Positions 37,758-49,557 of a stretch of 64,000 bases of DNA are shown here, one piece after another. The DNA is taken from positions 84,305,461 to 84,369,460 of the forward strand of contig CM050447.1 of NCBI GenBank assembly GCA_027563935.2, given 5' to 3'. The translations under genes were made by a program, and so were the position numbers. The stretch is from Costus lasius (taxonomy: Eukaryota; Streptophyta; Magnoliopsida; Zingiberales; Costaceae). Positions within the stretch are counted from its first letter, which is position 1, and each line of letters starts with the position of its first letter. Under the pieces are notes generated by a model that worked only from the letters and a program-made list of their open reading frames with translations, made no database searches and was not told the origin of the DNA.

Positions 37758-38320
37758 CTAACTCGGCAACTCACTAGGGATGATGGATTCATAGTCCTTA
37801 AGCGGGTCAGTGATGATGACCCGTTGTTCTTGTGGGCTCTCAGAACTAGTGGGCTGAACCAATAAAGTGTAGATGGTGTCGGTCTCCCTTGTGGCTTGAA
37901 GGAATGGGTGGACTCTCAACAGGGTGATAGATTTCTTGTTGTCAATTGTTTTTCCTTTCTTATGGGATGCTTTAAGCTCACGAGGAAGGCTATGTATAAG
38001 GGTAATCCTTTTGTTATCAGCCTTAAACTCATATGTATTGCTCCTCCCATAATGGATGACATCAAAGTCATGCAGACATGGCCGACCAAGGAGGACATCA
38101 GCCACATCCATCTCCGTCACATCACACAAAATATGACCCTGGTATGTAGCTAAACTTAAAGGAACCTTGCATCTAAAAATGTTTGTCTTATCAACCCAGG
38201 AGATGCTATAGGGTGATGGGTGCTTTTCTGGTTCCAGGCCAAATTTACTCACAGCTTGCTTAGAGATGATGTTAAGGCTGCTCCCGCTGTCTATGATGAT
38301 CTTACACACTTTACCATTAC
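37758..38320 (-). pseudogene. G2 aspartic protease
   Basis: The frame contains IIIDSGSSLNIIS, the D-S-G active-site triad of retroviral-type proteases, followed by a conserved stretch ending in HYGRSNTYEF that is also present in G1. A TAA just before CNGKVCKI interrupts it upstream. It would cut Gag-Pol. In G1 the same place has IDGGSS. Confidence 0.8.
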
Positions 38321-38555
38321 ATTAGGTGTAGGTGTAAAAGAGACTAGTTCTCTTCCAATCCGCAGCAGGAACATTTTTGATGTACACACATCTCACAATG
38401 GCCATAGTAGAGGGAGGTTCCTTTTCACTGTTATATTGAGGGGCATAAGCCACATCTCATATTTCTTCTCCTTCGGGTTCATCCTCTTCAATCTCTTCTA
38501 TGAGTAAAGCCTTCTTAGGACACTCTTTAGCAACATGACCCGGTTGGGAACATTT

Positions 38556-39254
38556 TTAGCAAGTAAGTTCAGTGTTCAGTGAGTTTGCAGGTCTCCTATC
38601 TCTAGGATCACCTTCCACTACAGGTATCTTAGCTGGTAATGGGCTGGACCTGGTTGGGTTTGAAGATGAATAGATGCTGGGTTTAGGTTGGGGAACCCTC
38701 ATTTCCTGTATGTCATATTCAATCTCCATAACGAAATGGTAAGCCTCTTGTAGGGTCTCACATCTATGGTGTATCAAGGCTCTCTTAATGTCAGCCCTAA
38801 GTCCTCCTTTGAACCTATTTAGGGTCAGCCACTGATCTTCTTATAGGTCGCACTTAATCAGAAGGTCCTCAAGCAGTGTCATTTCCTTGGACTAACCTAG
38901 AAAGCTGGTCATAAATCCTTTGCCTATAGTTAGGAGAGACATACTTTTCCCCTAGCTTCCAATTCATGTCATTCCAACTACTGATAGGTGGTATGCCACT
39001 CCTAGCTAGCTTTAGTTCTACGCTATTCCAACACATCTGGGCTGACCCTCTTAGAAGGAATTTAACACATTGCACTTTCTTTGCCTCGGGTACACTTCCC
39101 CACTCAAAATATTGTTCCACTCGAACTTGCCAATTCAGAAATTCTTGAGTATCTAAACCTCCTTCAAACACAGGTGGGCTGACTCTAATGACTCTAGTCA
39201 TTTCATCTTCCTCCCTACTATAAGTTGGGGTTCTACCGAAAGGTTCGTCCAGCT
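38556..39254 (-). pseudogene. G2 gag, middle and C-terminal part
   Basis: Reading left from the copia insertion site, the frame begins DEPFGRTPTYSREEDEM and continues with the capsid domain (FLNWQVRVEQYFEW, KKVQCVKFLLRGSAQMCW, MNWKLGEKYVSPNYRQRI). A stop or frameshift near 38869 moves the rest (38777-38556) to a second phase. Interrupted at 39254 by copia copy 2. The N-terminal part is at 48543-48776. Confidence 0.82.
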
Positions 39255-40934
39255 TGTTGGGGTATGCCCTTAAGGCTAATGTTTGAGGCCTTGGGATTAT
39301 ATCAGTATCATGTAATAAACTCTTATGTTTATAAAGGCATGGTTATTATTCAGGTTGTTACATTGTCTGCTGCAATAATTGTACTTCTGAATAATGTCTC
39401 AATGGTGTTCAGCTAGGCTGACATGCAGTTAAGTCCTTAGTCGAGATATCTTGGTGAACATGAGACAGCCTTGATATGATTGAGAGTAATATGTGTTCTA
39501 ATCTTATAGGATGCTTCGAGCATGGAATAAGATGTAGACTCATGGGTACATTGGATGTACTGGACAGACCCTACTAGGATATTCAATTGCTTGTCACAAT
39601 GTGAATAATCCTTGATTGCAACAAGTGGCACATGTCCTCTGACTTGAGATCACTTGTGTTTCTAAATGATGATTGTCATTGTTTTGAGGTAGTTCAATAT
39701 CATTTGAAACATAATGATTATAGACTATCTTGGATGGTGAGCTTGAGTCAGGTTAGGGCACTAGTGATAGACAAAGGATTGCCGTCTCCTTGTTTAAGGA
39801 GTGTGATGTTCTAAAGGGCCCCCCCTGGATGAGATGATTGAGAAAGTGTATGGCCATACCCAGGTGACTATGTTCATCTGATCTAATCATGCTCATCATA
39901 TTGGAGCTACAAGCTTGACACGCTTGTCCAATAAGAACGTCCAGTGGCAAAGGATATTTGCATGCCTGGTGAGTTGGATTCACACTTGTGCTGTGGTTTG
40001 GGTGTAGTCTTGGAAGACTCTTTCCTTTATATCGGGAGACAGTGATGTGTTGCTAGATACCCCTCACTGATCGTGATAACGTAAGTTATCGTTACCGACA
40101 TTTAAAGGAAACCCTCAGGGTCGCACAATTTGATGATAGGGCTTACTTAAGTCAGATCGTGTGGACTGAATTATTTGGGTTCAGTTTAAAGGGATTTAAT
40201 CTCTGATTGTAAGTGAGATCTGGTCTGATCATGTTTGATTGATTAGGGCTTGAGATCGGTAAGCTTCGATCGAGAGAATGGATGCTAGATCGGTGAGATC
40301 AGAAGCATCAAGAGATCAACGGTTAGATCTGGAGCCTTAGGGTTTAATCATGATCTAGACTGGATCGCTTGGCTTGATTGGTTCTTGAACCGAACCGAAT
40401 TGAACCAGCTCATTAAGTGAGCGGATGGTTCATGAGATAAGAGGTTTGCGATTGGGTAAACCCATGATCGCATATTGAGAAGTGGCATGCTATTTTTAGA
40501 TAGCACTTCTCTAAACGTGACCACGCCTCACGTTTCACCTCTTCACACCTCTTCTCGCCTCGCCTCTCCACGAGTCGACACAAGTTCTCTCTCGTGTGGT
40601 GAAGAAGGTGAACGCAAAGGAGAAGAAAAAAATCGCCAAGAAGATCTCATCCCTTTCATTCGATCAGGATACTTGGACGATCCTTGCTAGCACAAGGGGC
40701 GACAAGGAGGAGCCAAGACTCATCTTGTGTGCGTCACCTCTGGAGGAAAGCCACATCGCTTTCTGCTTCCAAGTCGCCATCTAGAAATGGCATCGGTATG
40801 AATCTCATTCTTTCTATAGAATGTTTTTATGTTGATCATATAGCATGCAATAGATCTAGAAACCCTCTCCGCTGCTTCAAATCCTCCAAAATGCGCCTAT
40901 TAGGGTTTCGCCCCCCTTTGTAGGGGTTCCTTCA
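39255..40934 (+). repeat. 5' LTR of copia copy 2 (1680 bp)
   Basis: It begins TGTTGGGGTATGCCC and ends GGGGTTCCTTCA. A TATA-like TATTTTTAG lies in a hairpin-forming stretch at 40478-40510 (AGAAGT..GCTAT / ATAGC..ACTTCT). The C/T-rich region to its right is the likely start of the transcript. Confidence 0.95.
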
Positions 40935-40936
40935 AT

Positions 40937-40948
40937 TGGTATCAGAGC
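40937..40948 (+). other. primer binding site (tRNA-iMet), copy 2
   Basis: TGGTATCAGAGC, two bases after the LTR. Confidence 0.95.
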
Positions 40949-42760
40949 CTGGTTTCATGCATGTTTTATGATTGCTTGAGCCATTTGTGATCCATATTTG
41001 CGCAAGTATGCTTAGATCTTCTTCTTGTTAACATGCGAAATATACATGATGTATGATTATACTTAAGTTGCGCATGTATCATGTTATTATGGCGCTTGTT
41101 AATGTTTTTGTCAAAAACAAATATCACTTGCGCGCCTCATTAGATCTAAGTTGCGCCTACTGTAAACCCTTAGACGGGTTGATGGGGTTGAAGTCATCCT
41201 CTAGGTTAGATCCAATAGTCTGATCAGACCATCTAACAGCCTAGATGGGTCGACCAGATGGCACCCATGCGTAAGCATGTAGTGGCTATAGGTCGACTGC
41301 ATCACAGGCGTGTAGCGAGGTCTGGTTGAGACAACTGATGAACGCATATGAGTTAGGCCCAGGTTCACACCCGCTTGCCAGAACTCATGATGGTTGTTCA
41401 GCCCTTGGCGCATGCATAGTTGACCACTGGGTCGACTCAAGTCAGTTAGGACTTGGTGCAAGCAAGAGCAGTGGATCTGACTAGACATGATGAGTGGATC
41501 CCTATCAATGGACCGTTGTAAGGTAGCAAGGGCATATAAGGAAAATAAAATTGATGCCAATGGGGTTTTCAAAATTTTATTTTCATGGTTGGATCGCATG
41601 TTGATTGATGCCATGTGCTTGTTTATTTATTCTTATGTGGGCTGCCCGTGTTAAATGTGTGCTGTGCTGGGGCCTGCGTGCCTGGAAATTATTTTGTAAA
41701 TTAATTTTAATTGTGATCTGCGCATCACCTTGTATTTAATTTATAAAATGTAATTGACCTGCGAGTCAATCTTGTCTAGATAGATTAATTTGTAAATTAA
41801 TCAGACAAGAGCACAGAGCACACTTGGCAGAGGCGCATGCAGCAGTGGCTTGACCAGGTGGGAGGTCCAGGGTTCGACTTTGGGACCAGGCGCATTTTCC
41901 CTGGTAGGTGCACCTGAGCTGCAGATGGCGCTTGGGCCCTGGGTTGGGCCAGATGAGCAGCAAAAGTCCCATGAAGAAAAGCAAGTGAAGACTTAAGTTA
42001 ATTAAGGTCTTACTTAGGCTATGGGCTTTTACCACATAAGATCCATGCTTTCTTTTATTGTTTATATAAGTAGAACAGCATGATTAATTTATCTTCTGCT
42101 ATCACCATAGGAATTGTATGATAGTGAAGAAGATAAAAGACCGTTAAAATCCAACGCTAAAATATCAAGCTCGTAAGCCTTCTGACGCGAAACCTCACTG
42201 TTCTGACTATCGTTGGAGCCGTGTTGTACCCACTCAGTGGGCACGTCCATCTATCTTCAGACGGTGCAGGATTACACCTGCGTGTTACAGAGAAGGGATT
42301 TATCGCTTCTCGTTGCTCAGCATAGCACGTGGTGGTCCAGGGAGTAGGTCGGGTTAGCTTGACCATGTAGGCTACATATGTGGCGCATATGGTAGCGCAT
42401 GGAGGCAGCCATCTGTGGGGTCAGAGACTGTGTTGTACCAACTCAGTTGGCACAGTCTGCTGGATTGCCCAGATGAAGGGGAATCGCACGGGTTGGCAAT
42501 TGGCAGGGACTGCCTACCAGAAATTAGTGCTTGTACTCTCTGTGCATCTTATCTCGCCTGAGCGGGACGCGGAGACCAAGTATGAAATCTGGATCCCATC
42601 TCACTAAAAGAGTTCTACTCTTTCGGGCTGTTTTGCTGGATTTTTCAGCCAGATAAAATAGTGAGAAAAAGAATCATTCTTAAGTCCTGAATTGATTCTT
42701 TACATTGATACTGACCTTGCTGTTCTTGCATTATTGTAGATACCTGCAGCAACGAACACC
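40949..42760 (+). other. leader of copia copy 2 with twin palindromes
   Basis: 1.8 kb without a long gene. Two palindromes, CCCACTCAGTGGG (42229-42241) and CCAACTCAGTTGG (42438-42450), each directly follow TGTTGTA and precede CAC. They have the same 5-bp stem and TCA loop but differ by a compensated base pair. They could be dimerisation or packaging signals. The 75-codon upstream ORF starts at 42380. Confidence 0.7.
42380..42607 (+). CDS. conserved upstream ORF in copia leader (copy 2)
   Basis: 75 codons, MAHMVAHGG to EIWIPSH, with the same start and stop as in copy 1. No domain is recognised. The second leader palindrome lies inside it. Translation is unproven. Confidence 0.3.
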   Translation: MAHMVAHGGSHLWGQRLCCTNSVGTVCWIAQMKGNRTGWQLAGTAYQKLVLVLSVHLISPERDAETKYEIWIPSH

Positions 42761-45700
42761 ATGAGCTTCAATGTGCGATCCCTACTGGAAAGAGAGAAGT
42801 TTGCTGGGCCAAACTTCTCAGACTGGTTCGGACACCTTAAGATTGTTCTTAAGGCAGAGATGAAACTGTATGTCCTCGAGACGGCGATACCGCCTCAGCC
42901 CGCTCCGAACGCCGCAAGGGCGGTTCGGGAAGCTTATGAAAAGCACGTCAATGATAGCATTGATGTCGCTTGCCTGATGCTAGCGTCTATGACGCCACCG
43001 CTGCAGCGTCAGCATGAGGATATGTCGGCTATAGAGATTATAGCGAACCTCAAGATGCTGTATGCTGCACAGGCGAGGACAGAACGCTATAATCTGACAA
43101 AGCTGTTCTTTCAGAGCAAACAGGCTGAAGGGAGCCCAGTGGGAGCTCACGTGCTCAAGATGATTGGGCACAAGGAGGCTCTAGAGAAACTGGGGCATAC
43201 CATCAATCAGGAGCTTGCTGTAGACATTATTCTGCAGTCTCTCCCGCCTTCTTTCGATGCGTTCATAATTAACTTTAATATGAACAAAATCGACTGTACT
43301 CCGGCAGAGCTGCTGAATATGCTCTTGACTACTGAGGAGACTCTGAAGGGAAAGCCTTCGACCTCTGTCTTAATGGTTCCTTCTAGGAACAAGAAGAAGG
43401 GGAAGAAGGGCAAGGCCCCTGTCAAGAGTTACAGCAAGGCTCTGAAGCAAAAAGTCAAGCGGTCAAAGGAATACAGATGTTTCCACTGTGGCCAGCTGGG
43501 TCACTAGAAAAAGGACTGTAAAGCGCTCCAAGGAGACAAGAGGGGAAGCATCGCTTCTGGCTCAGGTATATACGTGACGGAAGTCATGGTTTCATCTTCT
43601 TCTATATCATGGGTGTTGGACACTGCATGTGGAGTTCACATTTGTTCAAATGTACAGGAACTCAAGAGAAGAAGACAGGTGGGACAGCATGAGGTGGACC
43701 TACGCGTTGGAAACGGGGCACGGGTTGCTGCTGTTGCTGTAGGAGACTATTTCATCTCTTTGCCATCTGGACTTGTATTGGAACTAAACAATTGTTACTT
43801 TGTTCCCAGCATTACTAAAAATATTATCTCCATTCCTGCTCTTGTCAGGAAGGGGTTTTCCTTTGAATGCAATATTTCAAAGTGTGTTCTTTCTCATGAT
43901 AATATTGTTTATGCAACTGGTTCAATTAACAATGGGTTATTCATGTTAGACATGGAATGTTCTATACAAAATATTGATATTAAGAAAGCCAAGCATGCTG
44001 ATGACAGCACCTTGTTATGGCATAGTCGTTTAGGCCATATTAACAAGAAACGCATTAAGCGGTTGCATGATCATGGACTGCTGGGATCATTCTCCTATGA
44101 GGAGATTGATACATGCAAGGCTTGTTTAATGGGTAAAATGACGAAGTCACCTTTTCCTAATAAAGGTCAAAGGGCTTCAGGTTTACTTGACCTTATACAC
44201 AGTGATGTGTGTGGGCCATTTAGTAAACATGCCAGAGGTGGCTATCAGTACTTCATTACCTTTACTGATGATTTCAGTAGATATGGGTATGTCTATCTTA
44301 TGAGACATAAAAGTGAATCTTTTGACAAGTTCAAAGAGTTCAAGAATGAAGTACAAAATCAGCTAGGCCGAAATATCAAGACACTTTGTTCTGATCGAGG
44401 TGGAGAATACTTGAGTCATGCGTTTACTGACTATCTGAAGGAGTGTGGGATTATCTCACAGCTCACTCCGCCAGGAACACCGCAATGGAATGGTGTGTCC
44501 GAGAGGAGAAATAGAACGTTACTTGATATGGTTCGTTCTATGATGAGTCAGGCTACTCTACCTTACTCCTTTTGGGGTTTTGCACTGGAAACAGCTGCAA
44601 AGGTACTAAACCGGGTGCCATCCAAGGCAGTTTCAAAGATGCCATATGAGTTATGGTATGGGAAACAGCCTAGCTTGACATTTATCAGGATCTGGGGCTG
44701 CGAGGCTTATGTCAAAAAGCTCGCCTCTGGGAAACTAGAGAGCAGATCTGAAAAATGTATCTTTGTCGGTTACCCTAAGGAAACTAAGGGTTATTATTTC
44801 TACGATCCCAAAGAGAACAAGGTATTTGTTGCTCGGACGGCCATATTTCTTTTGAAGGAGTTTCTTCTGCAAGAGGCAAGTGGGAGAGAAATAAAGCTGG
44901 ATGAGAATCCAGAGGAAGGACAAAGTGATCAAGCACAGTTGGATGAGCCTGAGCCGGTAGAACAGGTTATTGAACAACCTGAGGCTCAGATATCACGGGA
45001 ACCGCGAAGATCGGGAAGGATCCGTCGACAGCCTGAGCGCTATGACGGAGTCTACATCATTGATAATGATGAACCCCTCACTTATGCGGATGCGGTCAGT
45101 GGACCGGAGTCAGCGAGATGGCTTGAAGCTATGCGAGCCGAGATGGACTCCATGTCAGATAACCAAGTCTGGGATTTGGTTGATCCGCCTCCGGGAGTAA
45201 TCCCTATAGGCTGTAAATGGATCTTCAAGAAGAAGATTGACATGGATGGTAACGTGGTTACCTATAAAGGCAGGCTAGTTGCGAAAGGTTTCAAACAAAT
45301 CTACGGGATAGATTATGATGAAACTTTCTCACCTATAGCCATGTTTAAGTCTATTCGGATTCTTTTCGCGATAGCAGCATATTACGATTATGAGATCTGG
45401 CAAATGGATGTGAAAACAGCTTTCCTTAATGGAAATCTGGAAGAGGATGTGTATATGACACAACCTGAAGGTTTCACTAATCCATCAGATCGTCATAAAA
45501 TATGCAAGTTAAAGAAGTCCATTTATGGACTGAAACAAGCATCGAGAAGCTGGAATATTCGTTTTGATGAATCAATCTCTGAATTTGGTTTCATCAAGAA
45601 CGAGGATGACCCGTGTGTATATAAGAGGTTTAGTGGGAGCGTGATTACTTTCTTAGTCCTCTACGTCGATGACATCTTGATCATTGGAAATGACATTCCT

Positions 45701-46645
45701 GAAATGCATGCCGTAAAGGCATGGTTAATGAAATGTTTCCAGATGAAAGATCTAGGAGAAGCAGCCTATGTACTAGGTGTGAAGATCTACAGAGATAGAT
45801 CTAAGAGGCTTCTCGGGCTGTGCCAGAGTACTTACATCGATAAAGTCCTGGAGAGATTCCATTTAGAGAATTCTAAAAGAGGGTATCTTCCAGTCAGACA
45901 TGGTCTGAATCTTTCAAAGAGTTAGTGTCCACAAACACAGACTGAGAAAGATGAAATGGACAATACGCCTTATGCTTCGGCTATTGGGTCCATTATGTAT
46001 GCGATGTTGTGTACTCGCCCAGACGTCGCTTACGGGTTAAGCGTGACCAGTCGATTCCAAGGTAATCCAGGTATGGCGCACTGGATTGCAGTCAAGAACA
46101 TCTTAAAATATCTGCGGAGGACCAAAGATATGTTCTTGATATATGGTGGTCAGGAAGAACTCAGTATTGAAGGATATACTGACGCTTCGTTCCAGTCAGA
46201 CCAGGATGATTTCCGATCGCAATCAGGCTATGTTTTTAGCTTGAATGGAGGAGCGGTGGTGTGGAAGAGTTTCAAACAGTCAACTGTTGCTGATTCCACA
46301 ACCGAAGCCGAGTATGTTGCAGCCTCGGAGGCATCTAAGGAGGCAGTTTGGATTCGTAAGTTCGTGAGAGAACTTGGTGTTGTTCCTTCGAGTGCAGATC
46401 CTTTGGTTATCTTCTGTGATAACACTGGAGCAATCGCACAAGCAAAGGAACCACGGTCGCACCAGAAGTCCAAGCACATACAGAGACGGTTTCATTTGAT
46501 CCGGGAGATCATAGATCGTGGCGAGATCAAAGTCTGCAAGGTTCATACAGATGACAATCTGGCAGACCCGCTTACTAAGCCTCTGGCGCAGCAGAAGCAT
46601 GTGAAGCACTGTAATAATATGGGTTTGAGATTTCTCAACCATTAG
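42761..46645 (+). pseudogene. copia gag-pol polyprotein, copy 2 (two amber codons)
   Basis: A frame of 1294 sense-or-amber codons. Gag is about 1-210, the zinc knuckle C240-C253, and the protease Asp 287 in LDTACG. Integrase has H421 and C452/C455, then D482, D545 and E581 (35 residues between the last two). RT has YVDD at 968-971, and RNase H has D1141 and D1220. Codon 249 (43505-43507) is TAG where the other copies have TGG inside the zinc knuckle, and codon 1055 (45923-45925) is TAG where they have CAG. Both changes sit at CTG/CAG sites. No frameshift. Gag made from it would lack the end of its RNA-binding knuckle. Confidence 0.96.
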
Positions 46646-46665
46646 ATTAAGTGCAAGTGGGAGAT

Positions 46666-48344
46666 TGTTGGGGTATGCCCTTAAGGCTAATGTTTGAGGC
46701 CTTGGGATTATATCAGTATCATGTAATAAACTCTTATGTTTATAAAGGCATGGTTATTATTCAGGTTGTTACATTGTCTGCTGCAATAATTGTACTTCTG
46801 AATAATGTCTCAATGGTGTTCAGCTAGGCTGACATGCAGTTAAGTCCTTAGTCGAGATATCTTGGTGAACATGAGACAGCCTTGATATGATTGAGACTAA
46901 TATGTGTTCTAATCTTATAGGATGCTTCGAGCATGGAATAAGATGTAGACTCATGGGTACATTGGATGTACTGGACAGACCCTACTAGGATATTCAATTG
47001 CTTGTCACAATGTGAATAATCCTTGATTGCAACAAGTGGCACATGTCCTCTGACTTGAGATAACTTGTGTTTCTAAATGATGATTGTCATTGTTTTGAGG
47101 TAGTTCAATATCATTTGAAACATAATGATTATAGACTATCTTGGATGGTGAGCTTGAGTCAGGTTAGGGCACTAGTGATAGACAAAGGATTGCCGTCTCC
47201 TTGTTTAAGGAGTGTGATGTTCTAAAGGGCCCCCCTGGATGAGATGATTGAGAAAGTGTATGGCCATACCTTGGTGACTATGTTCATCTGATCTAATCAT
47301 GCTCATCATATTGGAGCTACAAGCTTGACACGCTTGTCCAATAAGAACGTCCAGTGGCAAAGGATATTTGCATGCCTGGTGAGTTGGATTCACACTTGTG
47401 CTGTGGTTTGGGTGTAGTCTTGGAAGACTCTTTCCTTTATATCGGGAGACAGTGATGTGTTGCTAGATACCCCTCACTGATCGTGATAACGTAAGTTATC
47501 GTTACCGACATTTAAAGGAAACCCTCAGGGTCGCACAATTTGATGATATGGCTTACTTAAGTCAGATCGTGTGGACTGAATTATTTGGGTTCAGTTTAAA
47601 GGGATTTAATCTCTGATTGTAAGTGAGATCTGGTCTGATCATGTTTGATTGATTAGGGCTTGAGATCGGTAAGCTTCGATCGAGAGAATGGATGCTAGAT
47701 CGGTGAGATCAGAAGCATCAAGAGATCAACGGTTAGATCTAGAGCCTTAGGGTTTAATCATGATCTAGATTGGATCGCTTGGCTTGATTGGTTCTTGAAC
47801 CGAACCGAATTGAACCAGCTCATTAAGTGAGCGGATGGTTCATGAGATAAGAGGTTTGCGATTGGGTAAACCCATGATCGCATATTGAGAAGTGGCATGC
47901 TATTTTTAGATAGCACTTCTCTAAATGTGACCACGCCTCACGTTTCACCTCTTCACACCTCTTCTCGCCTCGCCTCTCCACGAGTCGACACAAGTTCTCT
48001 CTCGTGTGGTGAAGAAGGTGAACGCAAAGGAGAAGAAAAAAATCGCCAAGAAGATCTCATCCCTTTCATTCGATCAGGATACTTGGACGATCCTTGCTAG
48101 CACAAGGGGCGACAAGGAGGAGCCAAGACTCATCTTGTGTGCGTCACCTCTGGAGGAAAGCCACATCGCTTTCTGCTTCCAAGTCGCCATCTAGAAATGG
48201 CATCGGTATGAATCTCATTCTTTCTATAGAATGTTTTTATGTTGATCATATAGCATGCAATAGATCTAGAAACCCTCTCCGCTGCTTCAAATCCTCCAAA
48301 ATGTGCCTATTAGGGTTTCGCCCCCCTTTGTAGGGGTTCCTTCG
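46666..48344 (+). repeat. 3' LTR of copia copy 2 (1679 bp)
   Basis: It starts after AAGTGGGAGAT. It ends CCTTCG instead of CCTTCA: the terminal A has become G, so the canonical CA end is lost on this side. The target duplication CAGCT follows directly. Confidence 0.95.
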
Positions 48345-48468
48345 CAGCTGTGGTTCATCTAAGATGGATGTAGTCCTTCATGGATTGGTGTGCCTATAAT
48401 TGTTCACATGCTCTTTTTTCAGTTCTGTAGGTTGTTCAGTTTTCCTGATTGGGCCTGCTAGTCCCTCT

Positions 48469-48489
48469 CCCCCCCCACCCCCCCCCCCC

Positions 48490-48522
<33 letters not shown>
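48469..48522. repeat. poly-C tract (54 bp, two interruptions)
   Basis: It holds runs of 8, 12 and 32 C separated by single A bases. On the minus (coding) strand of G2 it is a G tract that interrupts the gag frame just after residue 77. Confidence 0.97.
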
Positions 48523-48542
48523 ACATATTTTCAATAGGTCTC

Positions 48543-48776
48543 CTAGGGGATGCAATAGGTTGCTTGGGAAGTCCCTTCTATTGGGAAATCAGTTTTAGGA
48601 TCAGGTTGACTGGGATTATACTGAGGGGTAATTTCTAGTTGCCCCACCGTTGAGTCCAATCTATCTAAGGTTTTTTTCATGGCTGTAGAGTCGGCTTTCA
48701 TTTCAGCTAGCATGGCTATGACATCAGCTATGGTTGCAGTGTTTTGGCTAGCCGGGGTGTTTCTATTCCGCGCCAT
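48543..48776 (-). pseudogene. G2 gag N-terminal fragment
   Basis: The frame starts MARNRNTPASQ, a usual position for gypsy gag about 670 bp after the primer site, with a heptad-like MLAEMKADSTAMKKTLDRL stretch. It ends at a stop close to the poly-G tract. The continuation was separated by copia copy 2 and resumes at 39254. Confidence 0.7.
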
Positions 48777-49443
48777 GGTTGAGCGATCAATTCACACAAA
48801 TATGGCAGGTGACAGTAGCAAGTAAACGTAGACAAGTGGTAATCAGATAAGTGAATCAGTACATGCAACCGGGAACACAAATATGGCAGCTAAATGGAAA
48901 GCAGGTGTGTTGGACTAATGAAGGATGAAGCGCAGATAACACAGCGAACACACAATCGGCAGAAATCAGAAACTCATTGGTAAGCTATAGTAGAATTCAA
49001 ATTTTCAGAAATAAGCCAGCTAAGGAGGTTTTCAATTCAGCAACGGTTTGGTTCAAGATTAAACCCTTCAAGTGATTGTACCTATTAACAGATGTTAGCG
49101 TAGTTAAATTTCAAAAAACTTGTTCCAGGGAGCACACAAGGCTAGTTTAGCAAGTTTCAGGTTAACGATGGAAAGATACAGTGCATAGATATTCAGAGAC
49201 AAGGCCCGCGAGTAAAATTCAATACAGCAAGAGATATCTTTGAGATTACAGCCTTCAAACGATTGTTCATAACAACTGATGCTAAACAAACTAGCAGTGA
49301 GGAAAAACTCAGAACTCGATAGCAATAGTTTACAGGAAAACCACAAAGGAAAAACGGTAAACAACTACAGTGCAGGTATTTCACGCAAACAAGTTCAGGT
49401 CAGGAGAACAGAAAAAAAAGTAAAACAAGAGCACTTAAGGGTT
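48777..49443 (-). other. G2 leader
   Basis: Sequence between gag start and primer site. No gene or clear structure seen. Confidence 0.55.
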
Positions 49444-49455
49444 GCTCTGATACCA
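49444..49455 (-). other. primer binding site of G2 (tRNA-iMet)
   Basis: The minus strand reads TGGTATCAGAGC, four bases from the LTR end. Confidence 0.9.
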
Positions 49456-49557
49456 CTAATGTAGGATGAAAATCCTAAGCCCAAGGAACCCCTTAAGTAT
49501 GAAGCTCTATTGTGGTTCCGGTTAACCAATATCAAGTAATGCACATATGGTTTTGGA

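Larger units (their letters stand above)
39255..48344 (+). mobile_element. Ty1/copia element, copy 2 (Angela/BARE-like), complete
   Basis: LTRs 39255-40934 and 46666-48344, primer site 40937-40948, leader, gag-pol 42761-46645 and purine tract AAGTGGGAGAT before the 3' LTR. CAGCT lies directly on both sides (39250-39254 and 48345-48349), so both ends are intact. The two LTRs differ at about ten or a dozen bases by eye in 1.68 kb, so the insertion is young. It splits the G2 gag gene. Two amber codons stop it from coding a whole polyprotein. Confidence 0.97.
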
